Shown: positions 1 to 8,708 of the stretch, piece after piece
Layout: the number at the start of each line of letters is the position of its first letter
Position numbering within the stretch: the stretch's first letter is position 1
Assembly: GCA_947474435.1 (NCBI GenBank)
Contig: CANJII010000035.1
Coordinates: forward strand, 1-34,021
Reading direction: 5' to 3'
DNA length: 34,021 nucleotides
From: Chitinophagaceae bacterium
GTDB lineage: Bacteria > Bacteroidota > Bacteroidia > Chitinophagales > UBA10324
The notes under the pieces: generated by a model
Told to the model about the DNA's origin: nothing
Databases searched by the model: none
Seen by the model: the letters and a program-made list of their open reading frames with translations, nothing else
Made by a program: the position numbers and the translations under genes

Positions 1-885
1 ACCATTATTTATGGTAATTGCATTTCCGCCCACTGAACCGGTTCCATGAATTTCACAATAAATTCTGTTAGCTCCTCCACCATTAGCAATTACACCAGAA
101 AATTTACCGAGATAAACATCCTGATGAACATAAATTAAAAAATCACCAGATGAAGTGTTATTAAAATTATAGACAAACGAACAGTTGTTTCCATTATTGA
201 TAGAGTTGAATACATAAACACCGGGGCCATTAAGCGTTAAAACCTGGTTGTTTGATAGCGCCACATTTCCATATGCACCGGGAGTGAGAGTAGTAGATGT
301 TGTAATATTTGTAATTCCAGCTGAAGGAAAAACCATAGGAGTTGGCAGTGAAGGCAAAGTTGGAAGTGTAGGCGCACCGGTTACATTACCACCTCCGGGA
401 ATTGGGCCTGTATAAGTTGTACCAACTGGGTGAGTTACTTTTCCTGAAACTGTTCCGCTGCTTACTACTACATTTCCATTTACATCAATATTGCCACTTA
501 GATTTGCACCTGTTCCTATTGAAAGAATAGTTCCGGTAGAGCTGTAAGAATTTGCCGCAGTTATTTTTCCAGATACAGTATTGCTTCCTGAAAGAATAAT
601 TGTTCCACCTGAGTTAATGTTCCCACCAAAATTTCCTGACCCGGAAGTTTTAACCAGTCTGTTACTACCAACAGAGCCATTCACCACTATACATGGTGAA
701 CCTAAATGAACTCCATAGCCGGGTGAAGGTGGAGTGGTTGTTCCTGCACCGCCTGCTCCTGAGAATAATACATAATTGGAAATGGGTAATGTTTGTGCAT
801 CAACTTTTTTTGAATTTGCAAATAGTAAAATCAAAATTGCGATTAAAAGGCTGCAATGAGTTAATGATAAACGGAACTGTTTCAT
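1..885 (-). CDS. Secreted Gly/Ser/Thr-rich surface protein, partial (C-terminus beyond window)
   Basis: An open minus-strand frame runs from an ATG at 885-883 to the window edge, 295 codons without a stop; the end of the gene is outside. The first 30 or so residues (MKQFRLSLTHCSLLIAILIL, then a hydrophobic stretch ending near VDAQT) look like a signal peptide. The rest is low in charge and rich in Gly, Ser, Thr, Asn and Val, with beta-strand-repeat texture such as short GNI, SGTVSGK and NGNVVVSSG segments. A Pro-rich linker (TLPTLPSLPTP) lies near residue 165, followed by a segment with LTPGAYGNVALSNN and GPGVYVFNS. This composition is typical of exported Bacteroidota adhesin-like or filament-forming proteins, possibly with a T9SS sorting domain at the missing end. 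No catalytic motif is visible, and the exact family is not recognised. It is divergent from rpoC. Confidence 0.75.
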   Translation of the reverse strand, partial: MKQFRLSLTHCSLLIAILILLFANSKKVDAQTLPISNYVLFSGAGGAGTTTPPSPGYGVHLGSPCIVVNGSVGSNRLVKTSGSGNFGGNINSGGTIILSGSNTVSGKITAANSYSSTGTILSIGTGANLSGNIDVNGNVVVSSGTVSGKVTHPVGTTYTGPIPGGGNVTGAPTLPTLPSLPTPMVFPSAGITNITTSTTLTPGAYGNVALSNNQVLTLNGPGVYVFNSINNGNNCSFVYNFNNTSSGDFLIYVHQDVYLGKFSGVIANGGGANRIYCEIHGTGSVGGNAITINNG

Positions 886-1410
886 GGGGGAAAAAATTTA
901 ATTAATTAAAGAAAAAAATTGAAATTTCTGCTTTAAAATTAAGAGCATTTTTTAAATTTTTTTAACTCTTTTTTTTTAAGGAGGCCCGAAGAAAAAAAAA
1001 TATAATTTTATCGGACTTTTTTTCCGACGAGTGGATGGATTAGTTAGTTAAAAGTTTAAAATGTTAATAACATTCAGAATTCTTGCTAATATTAATATAC
1101 ATATTCATTAGAATTATGCTATTAGCGGTGGCAAAACTTAATTAATTAACAAGAAATAAATACTAACTTTTCATTTGACCACTCTTAACCCCGTTCGTAA
1201 TTTTCACTTGCAAATGTCACATATTCAGTTACATTTGCACTCCCTTGAAAAAGGAAAAACTTTTTGGCTGGCCGCTACAACAAATTAATGCACTCATTAC
1301 TAATATCATACACCACTTTATGTGTATCATCCGGGTTGAATCAATCTGCCTGTGGTGTGCCTGTTTTATTTCGTTCACATTTTCTAAACCAACTAAATCC
1401 GCTTTGATTT
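886..1410. other. Divergent intergenic region upstream of rpoC
   Basis: This 525-base gap separates the minus-strand surface protein from rpoC. It is very AT-rich with several long A and T runs (about 960-1023). I find no credible coding frame. It holds the rpoC promoter near 1208-1237 and then a leader of roughly 170 bases. A minor 5-base-arm hairpin (TCGGA/TCCGA, 1011-1027) is present but too weak to call. The notable point is absence: rpoB would normally lie here. Confidence 0.7.
1208..1237 (+). promoter_or_regulatory. Promoter for rpoC (Bacteroidota type)
   Basis: TTG at 1208-1210, a 19-base spacer, and TACATTTG at 1230-1237 match the primary sigma consensus TTG-N19-TAnnTTTG exactly. Transcription would start near 1242, giving an untranslated leader of about 170 bases before the rpoC ATG. 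It shows that rpoC can be transcribed without rpoB. Confidence 0.75.
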
Positions 1411-4400
1411 ATGTCGTTCAAAAAGGATATTAAAATAAAGGCCAACTTCACTAAGATTACAATTGGTCTTGCCTCTCCCGATTCAATTCTCGAGAGAAGT
1501 TTCGGAGAGATTCTGAAACCTGAAACTATTAACTACCGAACCTACAAACCCGAGAGAGACGGTTTGTTTTGCGAGCGTGTATTCGGTCCTGTTAAGGATT
1601 ACGAATGTTACTGCGGCAAGTACAAGCGCATTCGCTACAAAGGAATTGTATGCGACCGTTGCGGTGTGGAAGTAACAGAAAAGAAAGTTCGCCGCGAGCG
1701 CATGGGGCACATTCGCCTTGTGGTTCCAATCGTTCATATCTGGTACTTCAAATCATTACCGAATAAAATCGGTTACCTGCTTGGTGTATCATCCAAGAAA
1801 ATGGAAATGATTGTTTACTACGAGCGTTTCGTAGTAATTCAAGCTGGTGTAGTTGAAGACCGCGCAAAGATGGATTTGCTAACTGAAGAAGAATACCTCG
1901 ATATAGTTGACAAACTTCCAAAAGATAATCAGCACTTAGATAATTCTGACCCTCGCAAATTCATCGCAATGATGGGTGGCGATGCTGTTCGTGAATTACT
2001 ATCTCGCATTGATTTGGATGCATTGTCATACCAGTTGCGCGATCAGGCAGCAAACGAAACTTCACAACAACGGAAAGCAGAAGCATTAAAACGCTTGAGT
2101 GTAGTTGAAGCTTTCCGCGATGCACAAACAAGAACTGTTAATCGTCCAGAATGGATGGTGGTGCAGTACTTACCGGTTATACCACCAGAACTTCGTCCGT
2201 TGGTACCTTTAGATGGTGGCCGTTTCGCAAGTTCTGATTTGAATGATTTATATCGCCGTGTCATTATCCGCAACAATCGTTTAAAAAGATTATTGGAAAT
2301 AAAAGCTCCTGATGTAATTCTTCGAAATGAAAAAAGAATGCTGCAGGAAGCAGTAGATTCATTGTTCGATAACTCCCGTAAGTCAAATGCGGTGAAAGCC
2401 GAAGGTGGTCGCGCATTGAAATCATTGAGCGATGTATTGAAGGGAAAGCAAGGTCGCTTCCGTCAGAACCTTTTAGGAAAGCGTGTAGATTATTCAGGTC
2501 GTTCGGTTATTGTAGTTGGACCTGAATTGAAATTAAACGAGTGCGGTTTGCCAAAGGATATGGCAGCTGAATTATTCAAGCCATTCATCATCCGCAAACT
2601 CATTGAAAGAGGAATAGTAAAAACTGTAAAGTCAGCTAAGAAATTAGTTGACCGTAAGGAGCCAATCATCTGGGATATACTTGAAAACATTTTGAAAGGA
2701 CACCCTGTTCTGCTCAATCGTGCTCCAACACTTCACCGTTTATCCATTCAGGCCTTCCAGCCAAAGATGATAGAAGGAAAGGCCATTCATCTTCACCCGT
2801 TGGTGTGCGGATCGTTCAACGCCGATTTCGATGGTGACCAGATGGCGGTGCATGTACCTCTTAGTAATGCAGCAATATTGGAAGCGCAGTTATTAATGCT
2901 TTCTTCTCACAACATTTTGAATCCGCAAAACGGAGCCCCTATCACCGTACCTTCTCAGGACATGGTGTTAGGTCTTTATTATATTTCTAAAGGAAAGAAA
3001 ACAACAAAGGATGAAAAGGTAAAAGGTGAAGGAAAAGCATTTTATTCTCCTGAAGAAGTTACAATCGCTTACAACGAAGGCAAAGTAGATTTACATGCCT
3101 GGATCAGAGTGAAAGTGAATGTTCTGGAAGATGGTGTATTGGTAAACAAACTTCTTGAAACAACTGTTGGTCGTGTAATCTTCAATCAATCAGTACCGGA
3201 AGAAGTTGGGTTCATTAATATACTTTTAACCAAGAAGGCGCTTCGTGAAGTTATCTCTAATGTAATCAAAATCACTGACATACCTCGTACTGCCCGTTTC
3301 TTAGATGATATAAAACATTTAGGATACACAATGGCATTCAAAGGCGGTTTGTCGTTCAACATTTCTGATTTATTGGAATCAGAATCGAAAGACAAAATGC
3401 TGAAAACTGCTCAGGCAGAAGTGGATGATGTTTGGAATAATTACAACATGGGTTTGATTACAAACAACGAGCGTTACAATCAGATCATTGATATCTGGAC
3501 TCGTGTGAACAATCGTATTTCTGATGTATTGATAAAAGAATTATCAGCACATAAACAAGGATTCAACTCCGTGTTCATGATGTTGGATTCCGGTGCCCGT
3601 GGATCTAAAGAACAGATTCGTCAGTTAGGTGGTATTCGTGGATTGATGCAGAAGCCTCGTAAATCTGGTGGTAATACAGGTGGAGAAATTATTGAGAATC
3701 CGATTCTTGCAAACTTTAAAGACGGACTTTCAGTATTGGAGTACTTCATTTCTACACACGGTGCTCGTAAAGGTCTCGCAGATACTGCCTTGAAAACAGC
3801 AGATGCCGGTTACTTAACCCGTCGTTTGGTGGATGTATCGCAGGATGTGGTGATATCAGAAGCCGATTGCGAAACCCTTCGTGGAATTGCAATCTCTGCT
3901 CTAAAAGATAATGAAGACATAGTTGAGCCTTTGAGTGATAGAATCATTGGTCGTGTTGCCTTGAATGATGTTTTGGATCCAATAACTGATAAACTAATTA
4001 TCAAAGGTGGAGAAGAAATTACTGATGACATGGCTAAACTGATTGACAACACTTCAATTGAAAGTGTCGAAATCCGTTCTGTACTTACCTGCGAATCAAA
4101 GAAAGGAGTTTGTGTTAAATGTTATGGCCGTAACCTCGCTACCGGAAGAACTTCAGAGTTAGGAGATGCAGTTGGAATCATTGCCGCACAATCAATCGGT
4201 GAACCTGGAACACAGTTAACACTTCGTACTTTCCACACGGGTGGTGCTGCAGGTGGAGGAACAACCGAATCAAAATTAGAAGCCAAATTTGAAGGTGTTA
4301 TTCAAACTGAGGAATTAAAAATCACTCCTTATAAAAACGAAAAGGGTGTACAGGTAAATGTGGTATTAAGCCGCATGGGTGAGTTACGGATTGTGGAACC

Positions 4401-5715
4401 AAAAACAGGCAAACAATTAATTAACTACAACATTCCTTACGGTGCTTACATTAATGTTAAAGAAGGAGATAAGGTAACCAAGGGACAAGAGATATGTTCA
4501 TGGGACCCTTACAATGCGGTTATCATTACCGAGTTCAAAGGAAAAATTGAATTCGAAAATATTATTGAAGGTATTACTTGTCGCGAAGAGTCAGATGAAC
4601 AAACCGGTCACCGTGAAAAGGTGATTGTTGAGTCACGCGATAAAACCAAGATTCCTTCTATTAAAGTAATGAAGGGTTCTAACGAACTGAAGTCATATAA
4701 CATTCCGGTTGGTTCACACATCAACATTGAAGATGGAGATGATGTATTACCGGGAGCTATCATTGTTAAGATTCCGCGTTCAATGGGAAAACTAAAAGGT
4801 GATATCACTGGTGGTCTTCCTCGTGTTACAGAATTGTTTGAAGCGCGTAACCCAAGTAACCCTGCAGTGGTAAGTGAAATTGATGGAGTGGTGCAGTTCG
4901 GAACAGTGAAGCGTGGTAATCGCGAAATCATTGTTGAATCTCGCGATGGCGAACAAAAGAAATACCTGGTTCCGTTGAGCAAGCACATCCTTATTCAGGA
5001 TGGCGACTTTGTGAAAGCAGGAACTCCTTTGTCCGACGGTGCAATAACTCCTTCTGATATTTTAAACATCAAGGGACCATTTGCTTTGCAGTCATACATG
5101 GTAAATGAAATTCAGGAAGTATATCGTTTGCAGGGTGTAAAAATCAATGACAAACACATTGAAACTATTGTTCGTCAGATGATGCGCAAGGTTCACATTG
5201 TTGACCCGGGCGACACTACTTTCTTAGAGGGTGAAGCTGTGAATAAACACGAGTTCCTTGAAGAGAACGAAAACATGTTCGATAAAAAAGTGGTGACTGA
5301 AGCAGGTGCTTCTCCAAACTTAAAAGTCGGACAAATTGTAACCGTTCGTCAGGTGCGGGAAGAAAATTCTGTTCTTCGCCGTACTGATAAAGCATTGGTT
5401 GAATACCGCGATGCATTTGCTGCCACTTCAACGCCAATGTTGCTGGGTATCACTCGCGCTTCTCTTGGAACCAAGAGTTGGATTTCTGCGGCATCGTTCC
5501 AGGAAACAACTAAAGTTCTAAGTACTGCTGCCATCACCGGTAAAACAGACTTCTTAAATGGCTTGAAAGAAAATGTAATCATTGGTCACTTGATTCCAGC
5601 CGGAACCGGTTTACCTGAGTATGAAAACTTAGTGGTTGGTTCGAAAGAAGAATACGAGCGCTTGTTAGCATCTAAGAAAGAACTGCTTGTTCCTATTGAT
5701 GAGATTGATGAATAG
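1411..5715 (+). CDS. rpoC: DNA-directed RNA polymerase subunit beta'
   Basis: This is the largest catalytic subunit of RNA polymerase, 1434 residues, the usual Bacteroidota length. The N-terminal zinc ligands are C66, C68, C81 and C84. The active-site NADFDGDQ motif places the Mg-binding aspartates at D472, D474 and D476. The second zinc site is C820, C894, C901 and C904. The [18 protein letters not shown] bridge/trigger-loop region follows the second zinc site, and the C-terminal region is complete. The ATG at 1411 fits the family start (MSFKKD, compare MAFRKD in relatives). The gene has its own promoter and a strong terminator. The oddity is its context: no rpoB upstream, although the usual downstream neighbour DUF3467 is kept. 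Its identity is certain. Confidence 0.99.
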   Translation: MSFKKDIKIKANFTKITIGLASPDSILERSFGEILKPETINYRTYKPERDGLFCERVFGPVKDYECYCGKYKRIRYKGIVCDRCGVEVTEKKVRRERMGHIRLVVPIVHIWYFKSLPNKIGYLLGVSSKKMEMIVYYERFVVIQAGVVEDRAKMDLLTEEEYLDIVDKLPKDNQHLDNSDPRKFIAMMGGDAVRELLSRIDLDALSYQLRDQAANETSQQRKAEALKRLSVVEAFRDAQTRTVNRPEWMVVQYLPVIPPELRPLVPLDGGRFASSDLNDLYRRVIIRNNRLKRLLEIKAPDVILRNEKRMLQEAVDSLFDNSRKSNAVKAEGGRALKSLSDVLKGKQGRFRQNLLGKRVDYSGRSVIVVGPELKLNECGLPKDMAAELFKPFIIRKLIERGIVKTVKSAKKLVDRKEPIIWDILENILKGHPVLLNRAPTLHRLSIQAFQPKMIEGKAIHLHPLVCGSFNADFDGDQMAVHVPLSNAAILEAQLLMLSSHNILNPQNGAPITVPSQDMVLGLYYISKGKKTTKDEKVKGEGKAFYSPEEVTIAYNEGKVDLHAWIRVKVNVLEDGVLVNKLLETTVGRVIFNQSVPEEVGFINILLTKKALREVISNVIKITDIPRTARFLDDIKHLGYTMAFKGGLSFNISDLLESESKDKMLKTAQAEVDDVWNNYNMGLITNNERYNQIIDIWTRVNNRISDVLIKELSAHKQGFNSVFMMLDSGARGSKEQIRQLGGIRGLMQKPRKSGGNTGGEIIENPILANFKDGLSVLEYFISTHGARKGLADTALKTADAGYLTRRLVDVSQDVVISEADCETLRGIAISALKDNEDIVEPLSDRIIGRVALNDVLDPITDKLIIKGGEEITDDMAKLIDNTSIESVEIRSVLTCESKKGVCVKCYGRNLATGRTSELGDAVGIIAAQSIGEPGTQLTLRTFHTGGAAGGGTTESKLEAKFEGVIQTEELKITPYKNEKGVQVNVVLSRMGELRIVEPKTGKQLINYNIPYGAYINVKEGDKVTKGQEICSWDPYNAVIITEFKGKIEFENIIEGITCREESDEQTGHREKVIVESRDKTKIPSIKVMKGSNELKSYNIPVGSHINIEDGDDVLPGAIIVKIPRSMGKLKGDITGGLPRVTELFEARNPSNPAVVSEIDGVVQFGTVKRGNREIIVESRDGEQKKYLVPLSKHILIQDGDFVKAGTPLSDGAITPSDILNIKGPFALQSYMVNEIQEVYRLQGVKINDKHIETIVRQMMRKVHIVDPGDTTFLEGEAVNKHEFLEENENMFDKKVVTEAGASPNLKVGQIVTVRQVREENSVLRRTDKALVEYRDAFAATSTPMLLGITRASLGTKSWISAASFQETTKVLSTAAITGKTDFLNGLKENVIIGHLIPAGTGLPEYENLVVGSKEEYERLLASKKELLVPIDEIDE

Positions 5716-5754
5716 CATTTTAGCTTTTAGCAATTAGCTTTTAGCAATTAGCTG
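5712..5754 (+). repeat. Heptamer repeat tract (TTAGCNN)n, copy 1
   Basis: Five perfect-phase heptamers TTAGCTT, TTAGCAA, TTAGCTT, TTAGCAA and TTAGCTG occupy 5720-5754. A related ATAGCAT (5712-5718) overlaps the rpoC stop codon TAG. A second tract in the opposite orientation lies at 5873-5907, and the rpoC terminator hairpin sits between them. An 18-base word (5735-5752) has its exact reverse complement at 5882-5899. Confidence 0.85.
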
Positions 5755-5794
5755 AATTCAAATGAATAGAAATTATGATAAATAAATAAATTAC

Positions 5795-5830
5795 AGAAAA
5801 GCCATTCAGCAAGCGTTGAATGGCTTTTCT
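5795..5830 (+). terminator. rpoC transcription terminator
   Basis: A perfect 14-base-pair stem (5795-5808 with 5817-5830) closes an 8-base loop. The 3' arm ends in CTTTTCT and is followed by an AT-rich stretch. It lies 80 bases after the rpoC stop. Because the stem is nearly symmetric it may also act on minus-strand transcripts. Confidence 0.8.
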
Positions 5831-5872
5831 ATTAATAATAAATTTTAACAAAGAACAATTTCTAACCGCTGC

Positions 5873-5907
5873 TATCTAAATGCTAATTGCTAAAAGCTAT
5901 CAGCTAA
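5873..5907 (-). repeat. Heptamer repeat tract (TTAGCNN)n, copy 2, inverted
   Basis: Read on the minus strand from 5907, the heptamers are TTAGCTG, ATAGCTT, TTAGCAA, TTAGCAT and TTAGATA, in phase. The tract ends 10 bases before the DUF3467 start codon, so it lies in that gene's leader. It is inverted relative to the tract at 5712-5754 and could pair with it in a read-through transcript. Confidence 0.8.
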
Positions 5908-5917
5908 AAAAACAAAC

Positions 5918-6238
5918 ATGGAAAAGAAAATACCTGGACCCGAAAATCAAATCAATATTGAACTGACTGAAGAAATTGCTGAAGGAATTTACAGCAATCT
6001 TGCAATTATTACCCATAGCAATCAGGAATTCATTTTAGATTTTATTAAGATGATGCCCGGCATACCAAAAGCAAAAGTGAAAGCGCGCATTGTTTTAACT
6101 CCACAACATGCAAAGCGTTTTATGAAAGCATTAAACGAAAACATCAGAAAATTCGAAAGCCAGAATGGCGAGATTGCTGATATGGAAGATTTCCCGGGTA
6201 TGAACATGAACTTCGGAGTTCCTACAGCGCAGGCATAA
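5918..6238 (+). CDS. DUF3467 family protein
   Basis: This 106-residue soluble protein is a member of DUF3467, a small family often found beside rpoC in Bacteroidota. The diagnostic features are the N-terminal INIELTEEIAEGIYSNLAII stretch, the central FILDF and MMPGIPKAKVKARIVLTP segment, and an amphipathic helix (AKRFMKALNENIRKFE). No signal peptide, membrane segment or catalytic residues are visible. Its function is unknown; location beside rpoC suggests a link to transcription, but that is inference. The ATG at 5918 is the only reasonable start. It is separated from rpoC by a strong terminator, so it probably has its own promoter, which I could not identify among the AT-rich repeats. Confidence 0.9.
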   Translation: MEKKIPGPENQINIELTEEIAEGIYSNLAIITHSNQEFILDFIKMMPGIPKAKVKARIVLTPQHAKRFMKALNENIRKFESQNGEIADMEDFPGMNMNFGVPTAQA

Positions 6239-6370
6239 AAAAATTTATAAATCACAGTCTACTATAAATCGTTAAGCATTAGTTTTTTACACTTTGTTTT
6301 TTACTTAAACTGAAGTTCATATCAGTCATTTGATTTAATGCAAATAAATTAATTTGATTGTTGAAACTTT

Positions 6371-6404
6371 CTGAACTTTTAATTGAGGGCTTTGTTCACC
6401 TTTG
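6371..6404 (+). promoter_or_regulatory. Possible promoter for thioredoxin gene
   Basis: CACCTTTG at 6397-6404 matches seven of the eight positions (T at position 1 is C) of TAnnTTTG. A weaker TTTCTG lies upstream at 6368-6373. Predicted transcription start is near 6409, about 33 bases before the ATG. The -33 element is poor, so this is tentative. Confidence 0.4.
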
Positions 6405-6441
6405 CATAAGAATTAACTGAATTCAAAAAATAATTAAGCAC

Positions 6442-6759
6442 ATGGCATTAGAAATAACAGACGCAAATTTTAAGCAGACAATTATGGAAAGTGATAAGGT
6501 GGCAATCGTTGACTTTTGGGCTGAATGGTGTGGTCCGTGTCGGATGATTGGACCTATTGTAGAAGAACTTTCCAAAGAATATGCAGACACAGCAGTAATA
6601 GGAAAGTTAAATGTGGATAATAATCCCGAAGTATCGACCGAGTTTGGCGTTCGCAGCATTCCAACAATTCTTTTTTTCAAAGGAGGAAAATTAGTGGACA
6701 AACAGGTTGGTGTAGTTCCCAAATCAGTATTAGAAGGCAAGTTAAAATTGCACATGTAA
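6442..6759 (+). CDS. trxA: Thioredoxin
   Basis: This is a cytoplasmic dithiol-disulfide reductant of 105 residues, the normal length for a single-domain thioredoxin. The active site is WCGPC with C30 and C33, the buried aspartate is D24, and the cis-proline is P74 in RSIPTILFF; all key residues are present. There is no signal peptide, so it is the cytosolic form reduced by thioredoxin reductase (not in this window). It stands as its own transcription unit between a possible promoter and a clear terminator. Confidence 0.95.
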   Translation: MALEITDANFKQTIMESDKVAIVDFWAEWCGPCRMIGPIVEELSKEYADTAVIGKLNVDNNPEVSTEFGVRSIPTILFFKGGKLVDKQVGVVPKSVLEGKLKLHM

Positions 6760-6784
6760 AAGAAATCTAAATTAGCATCGTTAA

Positions 6785-6820
6785 TAAAGCTCTTTCAATT
6801 TCGAAAGAGCTTTATAGTTT
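6785..6820 (+). terminator. Thioredoxin gene terminator
   Basis: A perfect 12-base-pair stem (6785-6796 with 6803-6814) has a 6-base loop and is followed by TAGTTTT. Unusually, the stem ends only 12 bases before the start codon of the next gene (DUF58), so downstream expression must depend on read-through or a promoter hidden in or near the hairpin. Confidence 0.75.
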
Positions 6821-6826
6821 TACTCC

Positions 6827-7777
6827 ATGCCTTTCGAACAATTAATTGATCCTTCGCACTTAGCACAGACAGGAAATCTTGAGTTACTTGCCAAGCAAGT
6901 AGTAGAAGGATTTATAATAGGATTACATAAAAGCCCGTTTCACGGTTTCTCTGTTGAGTTTGCTGAACACAGATTATACAATCAAGGCGAATCGACACGC
7001 AATATGGATTGGAAGGTATTTGCACGATCAGATAAAATGTTTGTGAAGCGATACGAAGAAGAAACTAATCTAAGGTGTCATATAGTAATGGATATTTCCT
7101 CATCCATGTATTATCCCGATAAACAAGAACAACTACATCGAAAAATTTTATCAAAAATACAATTCAGTGCAGTTGCAGCTGCTGCTCTGATGGAATTATT
7201 AAGGAAACAAAGGGATGCATTTGCATTGCATTTATTTGCAAATGAAATTGAATTGAATTCACAAGTTCGTTCAACCACACAACATTATCGATTATTGATA
7301 TCTCACCTTGAAAATTTATTGAAGAATGAGAATCAAAAAAAAAACACTTCAGCCGCAGATGCAATACACTTAATAGCAGAATCAATTCATCGGCGGTCAC
7401 TTGTAGTTTTATTTACCGACATGCTTGATGATGTAATTGGAGATACTGAGCAAATGGAAAAAATATTTGCAGCGTTGCAACATCTTCGATACAATAAACA
7501 CGAAGTGATTTTGTTTTATGTTGCAGATAGAAAAAAAGAAATTGAATTTGAATTTGAAAACCGCCCATATCAGTTTGTTGATTTAGAAACCGGAGAAAAA
7601 ATAAAATTACAGCCAACAGAATTGAAAAAAAAATATTCTGAAAGAATGCATCAAATGGAAAAGGAAATAAAGCTTCGCTGTGGTCAAAATCGAATTGATT
7701 TAATAGAAGCCGATATAAATCAAGGCTTCCAGCAAATATTAACACCATACTTATTAAAGCGCGCAAGGTTGATGTGA
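6827..7777 (+). CDS. DUF58 / von Willebrand A-like domain protein
   Basis: This 316-residue protein belongs to the DUF58 family. The family signature region (STRNMDWKVFARSDKMFVKRYEEE, about residues 57-79) precedes a vWA-like metal-ion-dependent adhesion motif DISSSM at residues 89-94. Later stretches (RRSLVVLFTDMLDD) match the second part of the Rossmann-like fold. No transmembrane segment is visible. Relatives often sit next to a MoxR AAA+ ATPase in Bat or MoxR operons; none is present here. It is followed after one base by ispE, so the two are probably co-transcribed. The gene contains A runs of 10 (7335-7344) and 9 (7625-7633) bases yet keeps its frame. Family is confident, function is not. 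Confidence 0.88.
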   Translation: MPFEQLIDPSHLAQTGNLELLAKQVVEGFIIGLHKSPFHGFSVEFAEHRLYNQGESTRNMDWKVFARSDKMFVKRYEEETNLRCHIVMDISSSMYYPDKQEQLHRKILSKIQFSAVAAAALMELLRKQRDAFALHLFANEIELNSQVRSTTQHYRLLISHLENLLKNENQKKNTSAADAIHLIAESIHRRSLVVLFTDMLDDVIGDTEQMEKIFAALQHLRYNKHEVILFYVADRKKEIEFEFENRPYQFVDLETGEKIKLQPTELKKKYSERMHQMEKEIKLRCGQNRIDLIEADINQGFQQILTPYLLKRARLM

Positions 7778-7778
7778 C

Positions 7779-8615
7779 ATGATAGTATTTCCTAATTGCA
7801 AAATAAATTTCGGGTTAAATATTCTTGACAAAAGAGAAGATGGCTTTCATAATTTACATAGCATTTTTATTCCGGTTCAATTGTGCGATGCTTTGGAAAT
7901 AATTGAATCCGAAAAAGATGAACTATTTATTTATGGAAGAGAAGTGATTGGTGAGGTGGAAAGAAACAGTTGTTTTAAAGCACTTCAAGTTCTCAGAAGC
8001 GTAAGAAAATTTCCGCCTGTTCAAATTCATTTATTGAAAAATATTCCAATGGGTGCTGGATTAGGTGGAGGCTCTGCTGATGGCGCATTTACTTTAAAAT
8101 TATTAAATGAAAAATTTAAACTTGGTTTATCAGATAATGAATTGGTGAAAATAGCTTTATTAATAGGAAGCGATTGTGCTTTTTTTATTTACAATCAACC
8201 TATGTTAGTAGAGGGAAGAGGCGAGAAAATATCGCCGATTAATATTTCAACGAAGGATTTGCAAATCGCAGTTTCTTTTCCAGATGTTCATATTGATACT
8301 GCATTTGCTTATCATCAGCTTTCAGAATTGCGAAAAAAAAATAATTCGAATCGAGTTGCTTTTTCAATCGAAAAAATTCTTCAATCAAAACCAGATGACT
8401 GGAAAAATATTTTATTCAACGATTTTGAAGAGGTGGTTTTTAAACAACACCCTGAAATAAAACAGTTGAAAGATGATTTCTATAAACATGGATCATTGTT
8501 TTCTTTAATGAGTGGAAGCGGATCTGCAGTTTATGCTTTTTTCAGAAAGAGCGATATTATTTATTCAGAAAAAAAAGATTTTTTAAAAAAGACTTTTTTT
8601 ATAAAAAATTTATGA
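7779..8615 (+). CDS. ispE: 4-diphosphocytidyl-2-C-methyl-D-erythritol kinase
   Basis: This GHMP kinase phosphorylates CDP-methylerythritol in the non-mevalonate (MEP) route to isoprenoids. Its 278 residues are close to the usual length. The N-terminal substrate-site K8 and N10, the Gly-rich ATP loop (PMGAGLGGGSADGA, residues 90-103), the catalytic aspartate D132 in GSDCAFF, and the C-terminal MSGSGSAVYAFF motif are all visible. The ATG at 7779 lies one base after the DUF58 stop, indicating translational linkage. Codon use is very AT-biased and there is a nine-A run at 8333-8341. The last residues (KKDFLKKTFFIKNL) are Lys/Phe-rich and variable in the family. Confidence 0.95.
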   Translation: MIVFPNCKINFGLNILDKREDGFHNLHSIFIPVQLCDALEIIESEKDELFIYGREVIGEVERNSCFKALQVLRSVRKFPPVQIHLLKNIPMGAGLGGGSADGAFTLKLLNEKFKLGLSDNELVKIALLIGSDCAFFIYNQPMLVEGRGEKISPINISTKDLQIAVSFPDVHIDTAFAYHQLSELRKKNNSNRVAFSIEKILQSKPDDWKNILFNDFEEVVFKQHPEIKQLKDDFYKHGSLFSLMSGSGSAVYAFFRKSDIIYSEKKDFLKKTFFIKNL

Positions 8616-8658
8616 TTTGAAAGTGAAAGAATTAAAACCAATGTTTGTTTTTAAAAAA

Positions 8659-8688
8659 TTGCCTCGATGAATTAGAATTCTATATTTG
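8659..8688 (+). promoter_or_regulatory. Promoter for the T9SS cargo-PorP pair
   Basis: TTG at 8659-8661, a 19-base spacer and TATATTTG at 8681-8688 match the Bacteroidota consensus fully. Predicted start is near 8693, giving a leader of about 16 bases before the ATG at 8709 that includes a nine-A run. Confidence 0.75.
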
Positions 8689-8708
8689 AACACTTCAAAA
8701 AAAAATCC

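Noticed and set aside
693-905. Short plus-strand frame of 70 codons
   Set aside because: It lies antisense to the clearly coding minus-strand surface protein with a signal peptide and runs into the poly-A/T spacer.
979-985. Perfect AAGGAGG Shine-Dalgarno-like word
   Set aside because: No start codon with an open frame follows at a suitable distance, and Shine-Dalgarno use is rare in this phylum.
1245-1433. 62-codon frame before rpoC
   Set aside because: It starts at a TTG at the predicted transcription start, overlaps the rpoC start in another frame and has no family-like sequence.
4608-4988. 126-codon minus-strand frame inside rpoC
   Set aside because: It is a shadow of the highly conserved rpoC frame.
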